A stretch of DNA of 64,000 bases from Membranipora membranacea (GCA_914767715.1 OU612066.1:13087001-13151000), one strand, 5' to 3'; shown: positions 1 through 8,400, counted from the first letter of the stretch. Program-made: numbers and translations. Notes: a model not told the origin generated them from the letters alone.

Positions 1-1
1 A

Positions 2-217
2 ATGATCAACACCCTACTGAAAGATTTGGCCTTGTTTTGTATGACTCACAATATTGTTTTGCGAGTGCGCCACATAGCCGGTAGTTTGAACGTCATAGCA
101 GATAAGCTATCAAGAAATTTGGATTGTGGTATCAGTTTTTACGCCAGCAACACCGAATACAAAATCCCTGTCCATCTAACCCCAGCCTGCATAAAGTCAC
201 AGAAGCTGCTACACTAA
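2..217 (+). CDS. Reverse transcriptase/RNase H polyprotein, C-terminal fragment
   Basis: This is the C-terminal end of the RT-RNase H protein that copies the element RNA and removes the template strand. It is cut by the window edge, so its first ATG (2-4) is only an internal methionine. Around residues 22-38 it has the end of an RNase H domain: a conserved His (residue 24) in a HIAG motif, then N..AD.LSR. The Asp at residue 34 corresponds to the last acidic catalytic residue of the RNase H fold as found in LTR-like and DIRS-order elements. After the motif only about 33 residues follow before TAA at 215-217; that tail was not recognised. The recombinase lies downstream in the same frame. The stop could be a genuine end, a lesion, or inside an intron (see 211-236). 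Confidence 0.8.
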   Translation: MINTLLKDLALFCMTHNIVLRVRHIAGSLNVIADKLSRNLDCGISFYASNTEYKIPVHLTPACIKSQKLLH

Positions 218-236
218 AAAACCTTTCTTTTCTCAG
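211..236 (+). other. Possible 3' splice acceptor between RNase H and recombinase
   Basis: A branch-point-like CTAA is followed by a run rich in pyrimidines (222-234) and CAG ending at 236. This resembles a eukaryotic 3' splice site. The TAA that separates the RNase H and recombinase frames lies inside this segment, and both frames are in the same phase. Splicing from an upstream donor into 237 could therefore bypass the stop. No convincing donor was found in the 200 bases available, so this is only a candidate. Confidence 0.3.
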
Positions 237-238
237 GC

Positions 239-1120
239 TTGCAAGAACTTCAGGCTACAGCTGATAACTTGATACACAACTCAGTCGCGCCCACCACAAG
301 AAGATCGTACAGCTTGGCAGTTAAAGGCCTATCAGACTTCTGTAAAGAGCACAAAATAAAAGATAAGTTTTCCGCTAAAACTATAGAACTTTACGTTGCT
401 CACCTTGCTAAGAAAGGCATGAAGGCCAGTACAATTCGATCTGCGTTGTCTGCAGTCCGTCATCATTGCAATTCTAACTATATCGAAATTAGCTTTGACA
501 CCCCTAGGCTACAGTTACTGTTGAAGGGTGTGCGCCGCAGAAATGATTCAATAGCTATCAGGCCAAACCATGTGGTAAAGGTCAGACAACTCCAAAAAAT
601 ATGTAACTCTGCAGATAAGTTATTCAGCCCTCAACAGGCACTCATGATAAAAGCTATGTTTGCATTGTCATTCTTTGCATTGTTACGCCCATCGGAGGTT
701 TATCATACTAGTACCACTCCAGAACATCAACTAAGGAGATCGTCTATCCGAGTAAGACAAAAAAAAATTAAAATAACTTTCTCATCATTCAAGCACTCCT
801 CAGGTAGTACTACAATAACAGTAGAAAGGAAGCTCTTTTTGGATATTTGCCCGGTCCTACTGTTGCAATCATACTTGTCGGCCAATTCAGGCATCGCACA
901 GCAGGAAGGGAGCATTGTCTTATTCCATTGTTCACGCGCTGAGGCCCATTCTTGGCTACAACGGTGTGTGGCCGACGCTGGAATCAAGTCCAGACTAACC
1001 TTACATTCCTTTCGCCGAGGGGGGGCAACTTGGTATGCCGGCCAAGGTTTAACCGATGCCAAACTCAAAGCTTTTGGCCGCTGGAAATCCAATGCGTATC
1101 TTGTCTATGTTAAGCCCTAA
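239..1120 (+). CDS. Tyrosine recombinase (integrase) of a YR retrotransposon
   Basis: This is the enzyme that integrates the circular DNA form of the element by strand exchange rather than by DDE transposition. Counting from codon 239, residues about 13-100 look like the SAM-like core-binding domain (APTTRRSYSLAVKGL start). The catalytic domain follows. Visible active-site residues are Arg150 in LLRPSE, a candidate beta-hairpin Lys185 (FKHSSG), His256 and Arg259 in LHSFRRGGAT, Trp282 in FGRWKS, and the nucleophile Tyr290 just before the end (YVKP). At 293 codons the length is normal for the family. The start is uncertain: 239 is a TTG and the first ATG is codon 61 (419-421), inside the N-terminal domain. 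The frame is open back to 218, so expression as a fusion with RNase H by splicing or readthrough is more plausible than TTG initiation. No frameshift or missing catalytic residue was seen. Confidence 0.92.
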   Translation: MQELQATADNLIHNSVAPTTRRSYSLAVKGLSDFCKEHKIKDKFSAKTIELYVAHLAKKGMKASTIRSALSAVRHHCNSNYIEISFDTPRLQLLLKGVRRRNDSIAIRPNHVVKVRQLQKICNSADKLFSPQQALMIKAMFALSFFALLRPSEVYHTSTTPEHQLRRSSIRVRQKKIKITFSSFKHSSGSTTITVERKLFLDICPVLLLQSYLSANSGIAQQEGSIVLFHCSRAEAHSWLQRCVADAGIKSRLTLHSFRRGGATWYAGQGLTDAKLKAFGRWKSNAYLVYVKP

Positions 1121-1194
1121 TTGTGGCGAAAATCAGAGTACGCAATATTGGTGATAATGCGTTCTCAGATTTTTGGCATCTGATTTTCGCACAA
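1121..1194. repeat. Long imperfect inverted repeat starting at the recombinase stop codon
   Basis: The left arm 1121-1137 (TTGTGGCGAAAATCAGA) pairs with the right arm 1179-1194 (TCTGATTTTCGCACAA) with a single one-base bulge. A weaker inner pairing of about 10 bp (GAGtACGCA with TGCGTTCTC) continues the stem, with a short extra segment on the right side that partly repeats the arm. The structure begins at the base after the TAA. It may be an RNA fold in the 3' UTR or a recombinase-binding dyad; the sequence does not decide. Confidence 0.7.
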
Positions 1195-1253
1195 TGACTA
1201 AAAAACCGTTAGTTCTAACATGCTCTTATTGTAATATATTTTAGTTCGCTAAG

Positions 1254-1259
1254 AATAAA
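1254..1259 (+). promoter_or_regulatory. Candidate polyadenylation signal AATAAA
   Basis: An exact AATAAA hexamer lies 134 bases after the recombinase stop. It is plausible for the element transcript, but the hexamer is common in AT-rich DNA and other copies occur in the B repeats. Confidence 0.3.
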
Positions 1260-1265
1260 ACCAGA

Positions 1266-1300
1266 GGAAAGAGTGAGCGGTCCTAATCATCACTCTTTCC
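1266..1300. repeat. Perfect 11-bp stem hairpin
   Basis: GGAAAGAGTGA (1266-1276) is the exact reverse complement of TCACTCTTTCC (1290-1300), with a 13-base loop. It sits just before B1. A transcript-end structure or a protein-binding dyad are both possible. Confidence 0.7.
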
Positions 1301-1430
1301 GAACAACAGAAGGGATATACGCTTCTCATCACAAGAAAATGTCGGTAATTCTATCTGATCAACTTTTAATACCGTTGCTCATACTCAGATCCGCTGGGAT
1401 TTGTAGAATTCTCAAAATGGAGAATAGTTA

Positions 1431-1515
1431 ATGCCTTGTATGGCTTCAAAAGAAGATCTCGAAAAGAGGTCAAAGCCTTGTATGGCTTCAAAAGAAGATC
1501 TCGAAAAGAGGTCAA
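1431..1515 (+). repeat. Minisatellite, two copies inside B1
   Basis: Two units carry the core AGATCTCGAAAAGAGGTCAA, with AGATCT at 1454 and 1496 and GCCTTGTATGGCTTCAAAAG between them. They are the same units as the ten-copy tract at 2165-2590, and the final unit runs into the same unique sequence (ATTATTTAACCC). Confidence 0.85.
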
Positions 1516-1687
1516 TTATTTAACCCAAAGCGGTTGTCTTTTTGTGGCATTCTTGAATTGGCATAACCTGACTAAGAGGGTTGCCACTTGCCTTGCTTAT
1601 TTGTAATGTGGTATATTCTTGCGAATGTTTATTTATACCTTGTACTTATACTATGAGTCATTGGTGTGCTTTGGTGATACTTGAACC

Positions 1688-1693
1688 AATAAA
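1688..1693 (+). promoter_or_regulatory. Candidate polyadenylation signal in B1
   Basis: An AATAAA hexamer within the unique part of B1. The identical site in B2 is at 2754-2759. A terminal-repeat location is reasonable for ending element transcripts, but this rests on the hexamer only. Confidence 0.25.
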
Positions 1694-1746
1694 CATAGTC
1701 TTCATTATAAACTTCACAAACAGGATTGATTGATGAATTAAAAAAA

Positions 1747-2154
1747 TCAAACTTTCCTAAAGTTGTTTTTTAGACTGAAATTAATCCAAAACAAATGCTC
1801 AAGTATCTCAGCGCAGCTCCAATAGTCAGAGTCGTCTGGCCCTCCCAACAAGCCCCGACAACTCCAACGTGTTTTATAAAGTACTGATCTGACAACAAGG
1901 AAGTCATGTGATCACTTTGTATTGAATTGTGGGAGACTTAAACTCATCAATCCTTTGGTTGCTAGCCTTGAGACTGTGAACTACCCACCACCACCCCTTC
2001 CTTACCTCCGTCATTACTGGGTTGCTCTCGTTATTCCTTTCTGGTTTCAGATCTAAGAACTAAGCCAGAGTAATTAGTGAGCTCCCAACTACACGTTCGG
2101 TCAACAAGTGTCAGCTCAAGAAAATACTGGCATCTTATAGTCTATCAGTCAAAC
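1747..2154 (+). repeat. Inferred split-repeat block A2 between B1 and B2
   Basis: This is 408 bases of sequence found once in the window. It begins after the B1 A-tract with TCAAACTTTCC and ends where the B2 opening CTCAAAATGG starts. In Ngaro/PAT elements A2 repeats the left terminus A1, which would carry the promoter. It contains a TATAAA at 1875-1880 and a pyrimidine-rich stretch ending in TTTCAG near 2049. No reading frame of note was seen. The A2 identity is a prediction, because the left end of the element is outside the window. Confidence 0.55.
1875..1880 (+). promoter_or_regulatory. Candidate TATA box in A2
   Basis: The TATAAA hexamer lies in the block that should duplicate the left terminus. 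If A1 exists, its copy of this site could position the element transcript start. There is no independent support. Confidence 0.2.
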
Positions 2155-2164
2155 CTCAAAATGG

Positions 2165-2590
2165 AAAGAAGATCTCGAGAAGAGGTCAATGCCTTACGTG
2201 GCTCCTAAGAAGATCTCGAAAAGAGGTCAATGCCTTGTATGGCTAAAATAATAAAAAGATCTCGAAAAGAGGTCAATGCCTTGTATGGCTAAAAAAAATA
2301 AAAAGATCTCGAAAAGAGGTCAATGCCTTGTATGGCTAAAAAATAAAAAGATCTCGAAAAGAGGTCAATGCCTTATGTGGTTCCTAAGAAGATCTCGAAA
2401 AGAGGTCAATGCCTTATGTGGCTCCTAAGAAGATCTCGAAAAGAGGTCAATGCCTTGTATGGCTAAATAAAATAAAAAGATCTCAAAAAGAGATCAATGC
2501 CTTGTATGGCTTCAAAAGAGGATCTCGAAAAGAGGTCAATGCCTTGTATGGCTTCAAAAGAAGATCTCGAAAAGAGGTCAATTATTTAAC
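2165..2590 (+). repeat. Minisatellite of 41-47 bp units, ten copies
   Basis: AGATCT (or GGATCT at 2520) recurs at 2170, 2211, 2257, 2304, 2349, 2390, 2431, 2478, 2520 and 2562. The core AGATCTCGAAAAGAGGTCAA is followed by TGCCTTGTATGGCT or TGCCTTATGTGGCT. Units differ mainly in the linker: CCTAAGA gives 41 bp, TTCAAAAGA gives 42 bp, and AT-rich linkers give 45-47 bp. The open frame at 2409-2672 is a by-product of this repetition. Confidence 0.95.
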
Positions 2591-2753
2591 CCAAAGCGGT
2601 TGTCTTTTTGTGGCATTCTTGAATTGGCATAACCTGACTAAGAGGGTTGCCACTTGCCTTGCTTATTTGTAATGTGGTATATTCTTGCGAATGTTTATTT
2701 ATACCTTGTACTTATACTATGAGTCATTGGTGTGCTTTGGTGATACTTGAACC

Positions 2754-2759
2754 AATAAA
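2754..2759 (+). promoter_or_regulatory. Candidate polyadenylation signal in B2
   Basis: The same AATAAA as at 1688-1693, now in the last repeat of the element and 52 bases before its right end. Confidence 0.25.
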
Positions 2760-2810
2760 CATAGTCTTCATTATAAACTTCACAAACAGGATTGATTGAT
2801 GAATTAAAAA

Positions 2811-3789
2811 ATAGATTTGCTTTTAACTAACCTCAGAAGGAGGAGCAACTCCTGCTCATCTCGAATCTGCAGACCGTTTGGCTCTGCGGCTTTTTGTTCT
2901 CCGTCAGCGTCCGTTTTAATTAGGGCCACTTTTGCTATAAAAAAACATGCCAAACGGCAGCATCGGAAAATTAAATCTCAGTTGGATACTTATAAAACTC
3001 CGACCAGTTCAAGCTCTTATTGCCCTCATTCAACACGCCGAATATTTGAATCCTCGGCTTAACAGGGGGGTCGCAACGCTGACTTGAAAATCCAAAAATT
3101 ATACCAAGGGAGGGTATCATGCTTTTTTTTCGGCCAGATCAAAAAATAGATTCGCTTCTAACTAACCTCATTAGGAGGAGCAACTCCTGTTCATCTCGAA
3201 TCTGCAGACCGTTTGGCTCTGCGGCTTTTTGTTCTCCGTCAGCGTCCGTTTTAATTAGGGCCACTTTTGCTATAAAAAAACATGCCAAACGGCAGCATCG
3301 GAAAATTAAATCTCTGTTGGATACTTATCAAACTCCGACCAGTTCAAGCTCTTATTGCCCTCATTCAACACGCCGAATATTTGAATCTTCGGCTTAACAG
3401 GGGGGTAGCAACGCTGACTTGAAAATCCAAAAGTAATACCAAGGGAGGGTATCATGCTTTTTTTTCGGCCAGATCAAAAAATAGATTTGCTTCTAACTAA
3501 CCTCATAAGGAGGAGCAACTCCTGCTCATCTCGAATCTGCAGACCGTTTGGCTCTGCGGCTTTTCGTTCTCCGTCAGCGTCCGTTTGAATTAGGGCCACT
3601 TTTGCTATAAAAAAAACATGCCAAACGGCAGCATCGAAAAATTAAATCTCTGTTGGATTCTTATCAAACTCCGACCAGTTCAAGCTCTTATTGCCCTCAT
3701 TCAACACGCCGAATATTTGAATCCTCGGATTAACAGGGGGGTCACAACGCTGACTTGAAAATCCAAATATTATACCAAGGGAGGGTATC
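2811..3789 (+). repeat. Divergent edge monomers of the satellite
   Basis: The first unit is truncated and starts inside its A6 tract at the element junction. The first two units share differences from the interior, for example GGATACTTAT instead of GGATTCTTAT, CATCGGAAAATT instead of CATCGAAAAATT, and CGGCTTAAC instead of CGGATTAAC. The third (from 3454) is closer to the interior. Higher divergence at an array edge is what unequal exchange models predict. Confidence 0.8.
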
Positions 3790-5129
3790 ATGCTTTTTTT
3801 TCGGCCAGATCAAAAAATAGATTTGCTTCTAACTAACCTCATAAGGAGGAGCAACTCCTGCTCATCTCGAATCTGCAGACCCTTTAGCTCTGCGGCTTCT
3901 CGTTCTCCGTCAGCGTCCGTTTTAATTAGGGCCACTTTTGCTATAAAAAAACATGCCAAACGGCAGCATCGAAAAATTAAATCTTTGTTAGATTCTTATC
4001 AAACTCCGACCAGTTCAAGCTCTTATTGCCCTCATTCAACACGCCGAATATTGGAATCCTCGGATTAACAGGGGGGTCACAACGCTGACTTGAAAATCCA
4101 AAAATTATACCAAGGGAGGGTATCATGCTTTTTTTTCGGCCAGATCAAAAAATAGATTTGCTTCTAACTAACCTCATAAGGAGGAGCAACTCCTGCTCAT
4201 CTCAAATCTGCAGACCGTTTGGCTCTGCGGCTCTTCGTTCACCGTCGGCGTTCGTTTTAATTAGGGCCACTTTTGCTATAGAAAAACATGCCAAACGGCA
4301 GCATCGAAAAATTAAATCTCTGTTGGATTCTTATCAAACTCCGACCAGTTCAAGCTCTTATTGCCCTCATTCAACACGCCGAATATTTGAATCCTCGGAT
4401 TAACAGGGGGGTCACAACGCTGACTTGAAAATCCAAATATTATACCAAGGGAGGGTATCATGCTTTTTTTTCGGCCAGATCAAAAAATAGATTTGCTTCT
4501 AACTAACCTCATAAGGAGGAGCAACTCCTGCTCATCTCGAATCTGCAGACCCTTTAGCTCTGCGGCTTCTCGTTCTCCGTCAGCGTCCGTTTTAATTAGG
4601 GCCACTTTTGCTATAAAAAAACATGCCAAACGGCAGCATCGAAAAATTAAATCTTTGTTAGATTCTTATCAAACTCCGACCAGTTCAAGCTCTTATTGCC
4701 CTCATTCAACACGCCGAATATTGGAATCCTCGGATTAACAGGGGGGTCACAACGCTGACTTGAAAATCCAAAAATTATACCAAGGGAGGGTATCATGCTT
4801 TTTTTTCGGCCAGATCAAAAAATAGATTTGCTTCTAACTAACCTCATAAGGAGGAGCAACTCCTGCTCATCTCAAATCTGCAGACCGTTTGGCTCTGCGG
4901 CTCTTCGTTCACCGTCGGCGTTCGTTTTAATTAGGGCCACTTTTGCTATAGAAAAACATGCCAAACGGCAGCATCGAAAAATTAAATCTCTGTTGGATTC
5001 TTATCAAACTCCGACCAGTTCAAGCTCTTATTGCCCTCATTCAACACGGCGAATATTGGAATCCTCGGATTAACAGGGGGGTCACAACGCTGACTTGAAA
5101 ATCCAAAAATTATATCAAGGGAGGGTATC
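3790..5129 (+). repeat. Two-monomer (670-bp) higher-order repeat, two copies
   Basis: The unit at 3790 is repeated at 4460, and the unit at 4125 at 4795, each at offset 670. The first type is marked by ACCCTTTAGCTC and GCTTCTCG, the second by CTCTTCGTTCACCGTCGG and GCTATAGAAAAAC. These markers were not seen elsewhere, so this is a private local duplication. The second copies differ by a few bases near 5048-5055. Confidence 0.85.
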
Positions 5130-5464
5130 ATGCTTTTTTTTCGGCCAGATCAAAAAATAGATTTGCTTCTAACTAACCTCATAAGGAGGAGCAACTCCTG
5201 CTCATCTCGAATCTGCAGAACGTTTGGCTCTGCGGCTTTTCGTTCTCCGTCAGCGTCCGTTTTAATTAGGGCCACTTATGCTATAAAAAAACATGCCAAA
5301 CAGCAGCATCGAAAAATTAAATCTCTGTTGGATTCTTATCAAACTCCGACCAGTTCAAGCTCTTATTGCCCTCATTCAACACGCCGAATATTGGAATCCT
5401 CGGATTAACAGGGGGGTCACAACGCTGACTTGAAAATCCAAAAATTATACCAAGGGAGGGTGTC

Positions 5465-8400
5465 ATGCTTTTTTTTCGGCCAGATCAAAAAATAGATTTG
5501 CTTCTAACTAACCTCATAAGGAGGAGCAACTCCTGCTCATCTCGAAACTGCAGACCGTTTGGCTCTGCGGCTTTTCGTTCTCCGTCAGCGTCCGTTTTAA
5601 TTAGGGCCACTTTTGCTATAACAAAAACATGCCAAACGGCAGCATCGAAAAATTAAATCTCTGTTGGATTCTTATCAATTTCCGACCAGTTCAAGCTCTT
5701 ATTGCCCTCATTCAACACGCCGAATATTGGAATCCTTGGATTAACAGGGGGGTCACAACGCTGACTTGAAAATCCAAAAATTACACCAATGGAGGGTATC
5801 ATGCTTTTTTTTTGGCCAGATCAAAAAATAGATTTGCTTCTAACTAACCTCATAAGGAGGAGCAACTCCTGCTCATCTCGAATCTGCAGACCGTTTCGCT
5901 CTGCGGCTTTTTGTTCTCCGTCAGCGTTCGTTTTAATTAGGGCCACTTTTGCTATAAAAAAACATGCAAAACGGCAGCATCGAAAAATTAAATCTCTGTT
6001 GGATTCTTATCAAACTCCGACCAGTTCAAGCTCTTATTGCCCTCATTAAACACGCCGAATATTGGAAACCTCGGATTAACAGGGGGGTCACAACGCTGAC
6101 TTGAAAATCCAAAAATTATACCAAGGGAGGGTATCATGGTTTTTTTTCGGCCAGATCAAAAAATAGATTTGCTTTTAACTAACCTCATAAGGAGGAGCAA
6201 CTCCTGCTCATCTCGAATCTGCAGACCGTTTGGCTCTGCGGCTTTTCGTTCTCCGTCAGCGTCCGTTTGAATTAGGGCCACTTTTGCTATAAAAAAAACA
6301 TGCCAAACGGCAGCATCGAAAAATTAAATCTCTGTTGGATTCTTATCAAACTCCGACCAGTTCAAGCTCTTATTGCCCTCATTCAACACGCCGAATATTT
6401 GAATCCTCGGATTAACAGGGGGGTCACAACGCTGACTTGAAAATCCAAAAATTATACCAAGGGAGGGTATCATGCTTTTTTTTCGGCCAGATCAAAAAAT
6501 AGATTTGCTTCTAACTAACCTCATAAGGAGGAGCAACTCCTGCTCATCTCGAATCTGCAGACCGTTTGGCTCTGCGGCTTTTCGTTCTCCGTCACCGTCC
6601 GTTTTAATTAGGGCCACTTTTGCTATACAAAAACATGCCAAACGGCAGCATCGAAAAATTAAATCTCTGTTGGATTCTTATCAAACTCCGACCAGTTCAA
6701 GCTCTTATTGCCCTCATTCAACACGCCGAATATTTGAATCCTCAGATTAACAGGGGGGTCACAACGCTGACTTGAAAATCCAAAAAGTATACCAGGGGAG
6801 GGTATCATGCTTTTTTTTCGGCCAGATCAAAAAATAGATTTGCTTCTAACTAACCTCATAAGGAGGAGCAACTCCTGCTCATCTCGAATCTGCAGACCGT
6901 TTGGCTCTGCAGCTTTTCGTTCTCCGTCAGCGTCCGTTTTAATTAGGGCCACTTTTGCTATAAAAAAACATGCCAAAAGGCAGCATCGAAAAATTAAATC
7001 TCTGTTGGATTCTTATCAAACTCCGACCAGTTCAAGCTCTTATTGCCGTCATTCAACCCGCCGAATACTTGAATCCTTGGATTAACAGGGGGGTCACAAC
7101 GCTGACTTGAAAATCCAAAAATTATACCAAGGGAGGGTATCATGCTTTTTTTTCGGCCAGATCAAAAAATAGATTTGCTTCTAACTAACCTCATAAGGAG
7201 GAGCAACTCCTGCTCATCTCGAATCTGCAGACCGTTTGGCTCTGCGGCTTTTCGTTCTCCGTCAGCGTCCGTTTTAATTAGGGCCACTTTTGCTATAAAA
7301 AAACATGCCAAACAGCAGCATCGAAAAATTAAATCTCTGTTGGATTCTTATCAAACTCCGACCAGTTCAAGCTCTTATTGCCCTCATTCAACACGCCGAA
7401 TATTGGAATCCTCGGATTAACAGGGGGGTCACAACGCTGACTTGAAAATCCAAAAATTATACCAAGGGAGGGTATCATGCTTTTTTTTCGGCCAGATCAA
7501 AAAATAGATTTGCTTCTAACTAACCTCATAAGGAGGAGCAACTCCTGCTCATCTCGAATCTGCAGACCGTTTGACTCTGCGGCTTTTCGTTCTCCGTCAG
7601 CGTCCGTTTTAATTAGGGCCACTTTTGCTATAAAAAAACATGCCAAACGGCAGCATCGAAAAATTAAATCTCTGTTGGATTCTTATCAAACTCCGACCAG
7701 TTCAAGCTCTTATTGCCGTCATTCAACACGCCGAATATTTGAATCCTCGGATTAACAGGGGGGTCACAACGCTGACTTGAAAATCCAAAAAGTATACCAA
7801 GGGAGGGTATCATGCTTTTTTTTCGGCCAGATCAAAAAATAGATTTGCTTCTAACTAACCTCAAATGGAGGAGCAACTCCTGCTCATCTCGAATCTGCAG
7901 ACTGTTTGGCTCTGCGGCTTTTCTTTCTCCGTCAGCGTCCGTTTTAATTAGGGCCACTTTTGCTATAAAAAAACATGCCAAACGGCAGCATCGAAAAATT
8001 AAATCTCTGTTGGATTCTTATCAAACTCCGACCAGTTCAAGCTCTTATTGCCGTCATTCAACACGCCGAATATTTGAATCCTCGGATTAACAGGGGGGTC
8101 ACAATGCTGACTTGAAAATCCAAAAAGTATACCAGGGGAGGGTATCATGCTTTTTTTTCGGCCAGATCAAAAAATACATTGGCTTCTAACTAACCTCATA
8201 AGGAGGAGCAACTCCTGCTCATCTCGAATCTGCAGACCGTTTGGCTCTGCGGCTTTTCTTTCTCCGTCAGCGTCCGTTTTAATTAGGGCCACTTTTACTA
8301 TAAAAAAACATGCCAAATGGCAGCATCGAAAAATTAAATCTTTGTTGGATTCTTATCAAACTCCGACCAGTTCAAGCTCTTATTGCCCTCATTCAACACG

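Larger units (their letters stand above)
1195..1410. other. Non-coding 3' region of the element
   Basis: This AT-rich stretch lies between the recombinase hairpin and the first B repeat. It has no credible reading frame. It holds a candidate polyadenylation signal (1254-1259) and a perfect hairpin (1266-1300). Nothing else was recognised between 1301 and 1410. Confidence 0.6.
1411..1746 (+). repeat. Split direct repeat B1
   Basis: This segment starts with CTCAAAATGG, contains two full copies of a roughly 42-bp minisatellite, and continues with about 230 bases of unique sequence to an A7 tract at 1740-1746. Positions 1431-1739 match 2497-2805 at a constant offset of 1066 with only two substitutions noticed, both in the minisatellite. 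The next block starts with TCAAACTTTCC, while after B2 the satellite starts. The B1-A2-B2 arrangement is the right-end layout expected of a Ngaro/PAT element. Confidence 0.75.
1..2811 (+). mobile_element. 3' part of a Ngaro/PAT-like tyrosine-recombinase (DIRS-order) retrotransposon
   Basis: The order seen is RNase H tail, tyrosine recombinase, short 3' region, then blocks B1-A2-B2 in which B1 and B2 are direct repeats. Ngaro and PAT elements are known to end in split direct repeats (A1-ORFs-B1-A2-B2), whereas DIRS1 proper has inverted termini and usually a methyltransferase domain next to RNase H. Here only about 20 bases separate the RNase H frame from the recombinase and no methyltransferase is visible, so Ngaro/PAT is favoured. 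The left part (A1, gag, reverse transcriptase) lies outside the window. The right end is placed at 2811, where the B repeat stops matching and satellite sequence begins. The recombinase frame is intact and the B repeats are near-identical, which suggests a recent insertion. The subfamily assignment is an inference; a YR retrotransposon is nearly certain. Confidence 0.85.
2155..2811 (+). repeat. Split direct repeat B2 with expanded minisatellite; right end of element
   Basis: It opens with CTCAAAATGG like B1, then carries ten minisatellite units (two in B1), then the same unique stretch ending in GAATT plus an A-tract. The unique parts of B1 and B2 (1516-1739 and 2582-2805) looked identical base for base. 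The last A of the tract (2811) also belongs to the A6 tract of the first satellite monomer, so the element boundary cannot be placed more finely than 2806-2811. Confidence 0.75.

Noticed and set aside
727-1092. Minus-strand 121-codon frame inside the recombinase
   Set aside because: Antisense shadow of a well-supported coding sequence with catalytic motifs on the plus strand.
2409-2672. 87-codon frame in the minisatellite
   Set aside because: It is made of repeated minisatellite units and runs into B2 unique sequence; no conservation signal or domain.
1-2811. DIRS1-type element with inverted terminal repeats
   Set aside because: The terminal blocks are direct (B1, B2), and no methyltransferase region separates RNase H from the recombinase.
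7142-7476. RNA polymerase III type 2 promoter in the monomer (A-box-like TGGCTCTGCGG, B-box-like GTTCAAGCTC, T8 terminator)
   Set aside because: Each box has a mismatch at a conserved base, the spacing is about 130 bases, and three TTTT runs lie between the boxes and would end transcription.
7142-7476. CENP-B box
   Set aside because: The closest match near CTTTTCGTTCTCCGTCAG lacks the required A and CGGG positions.
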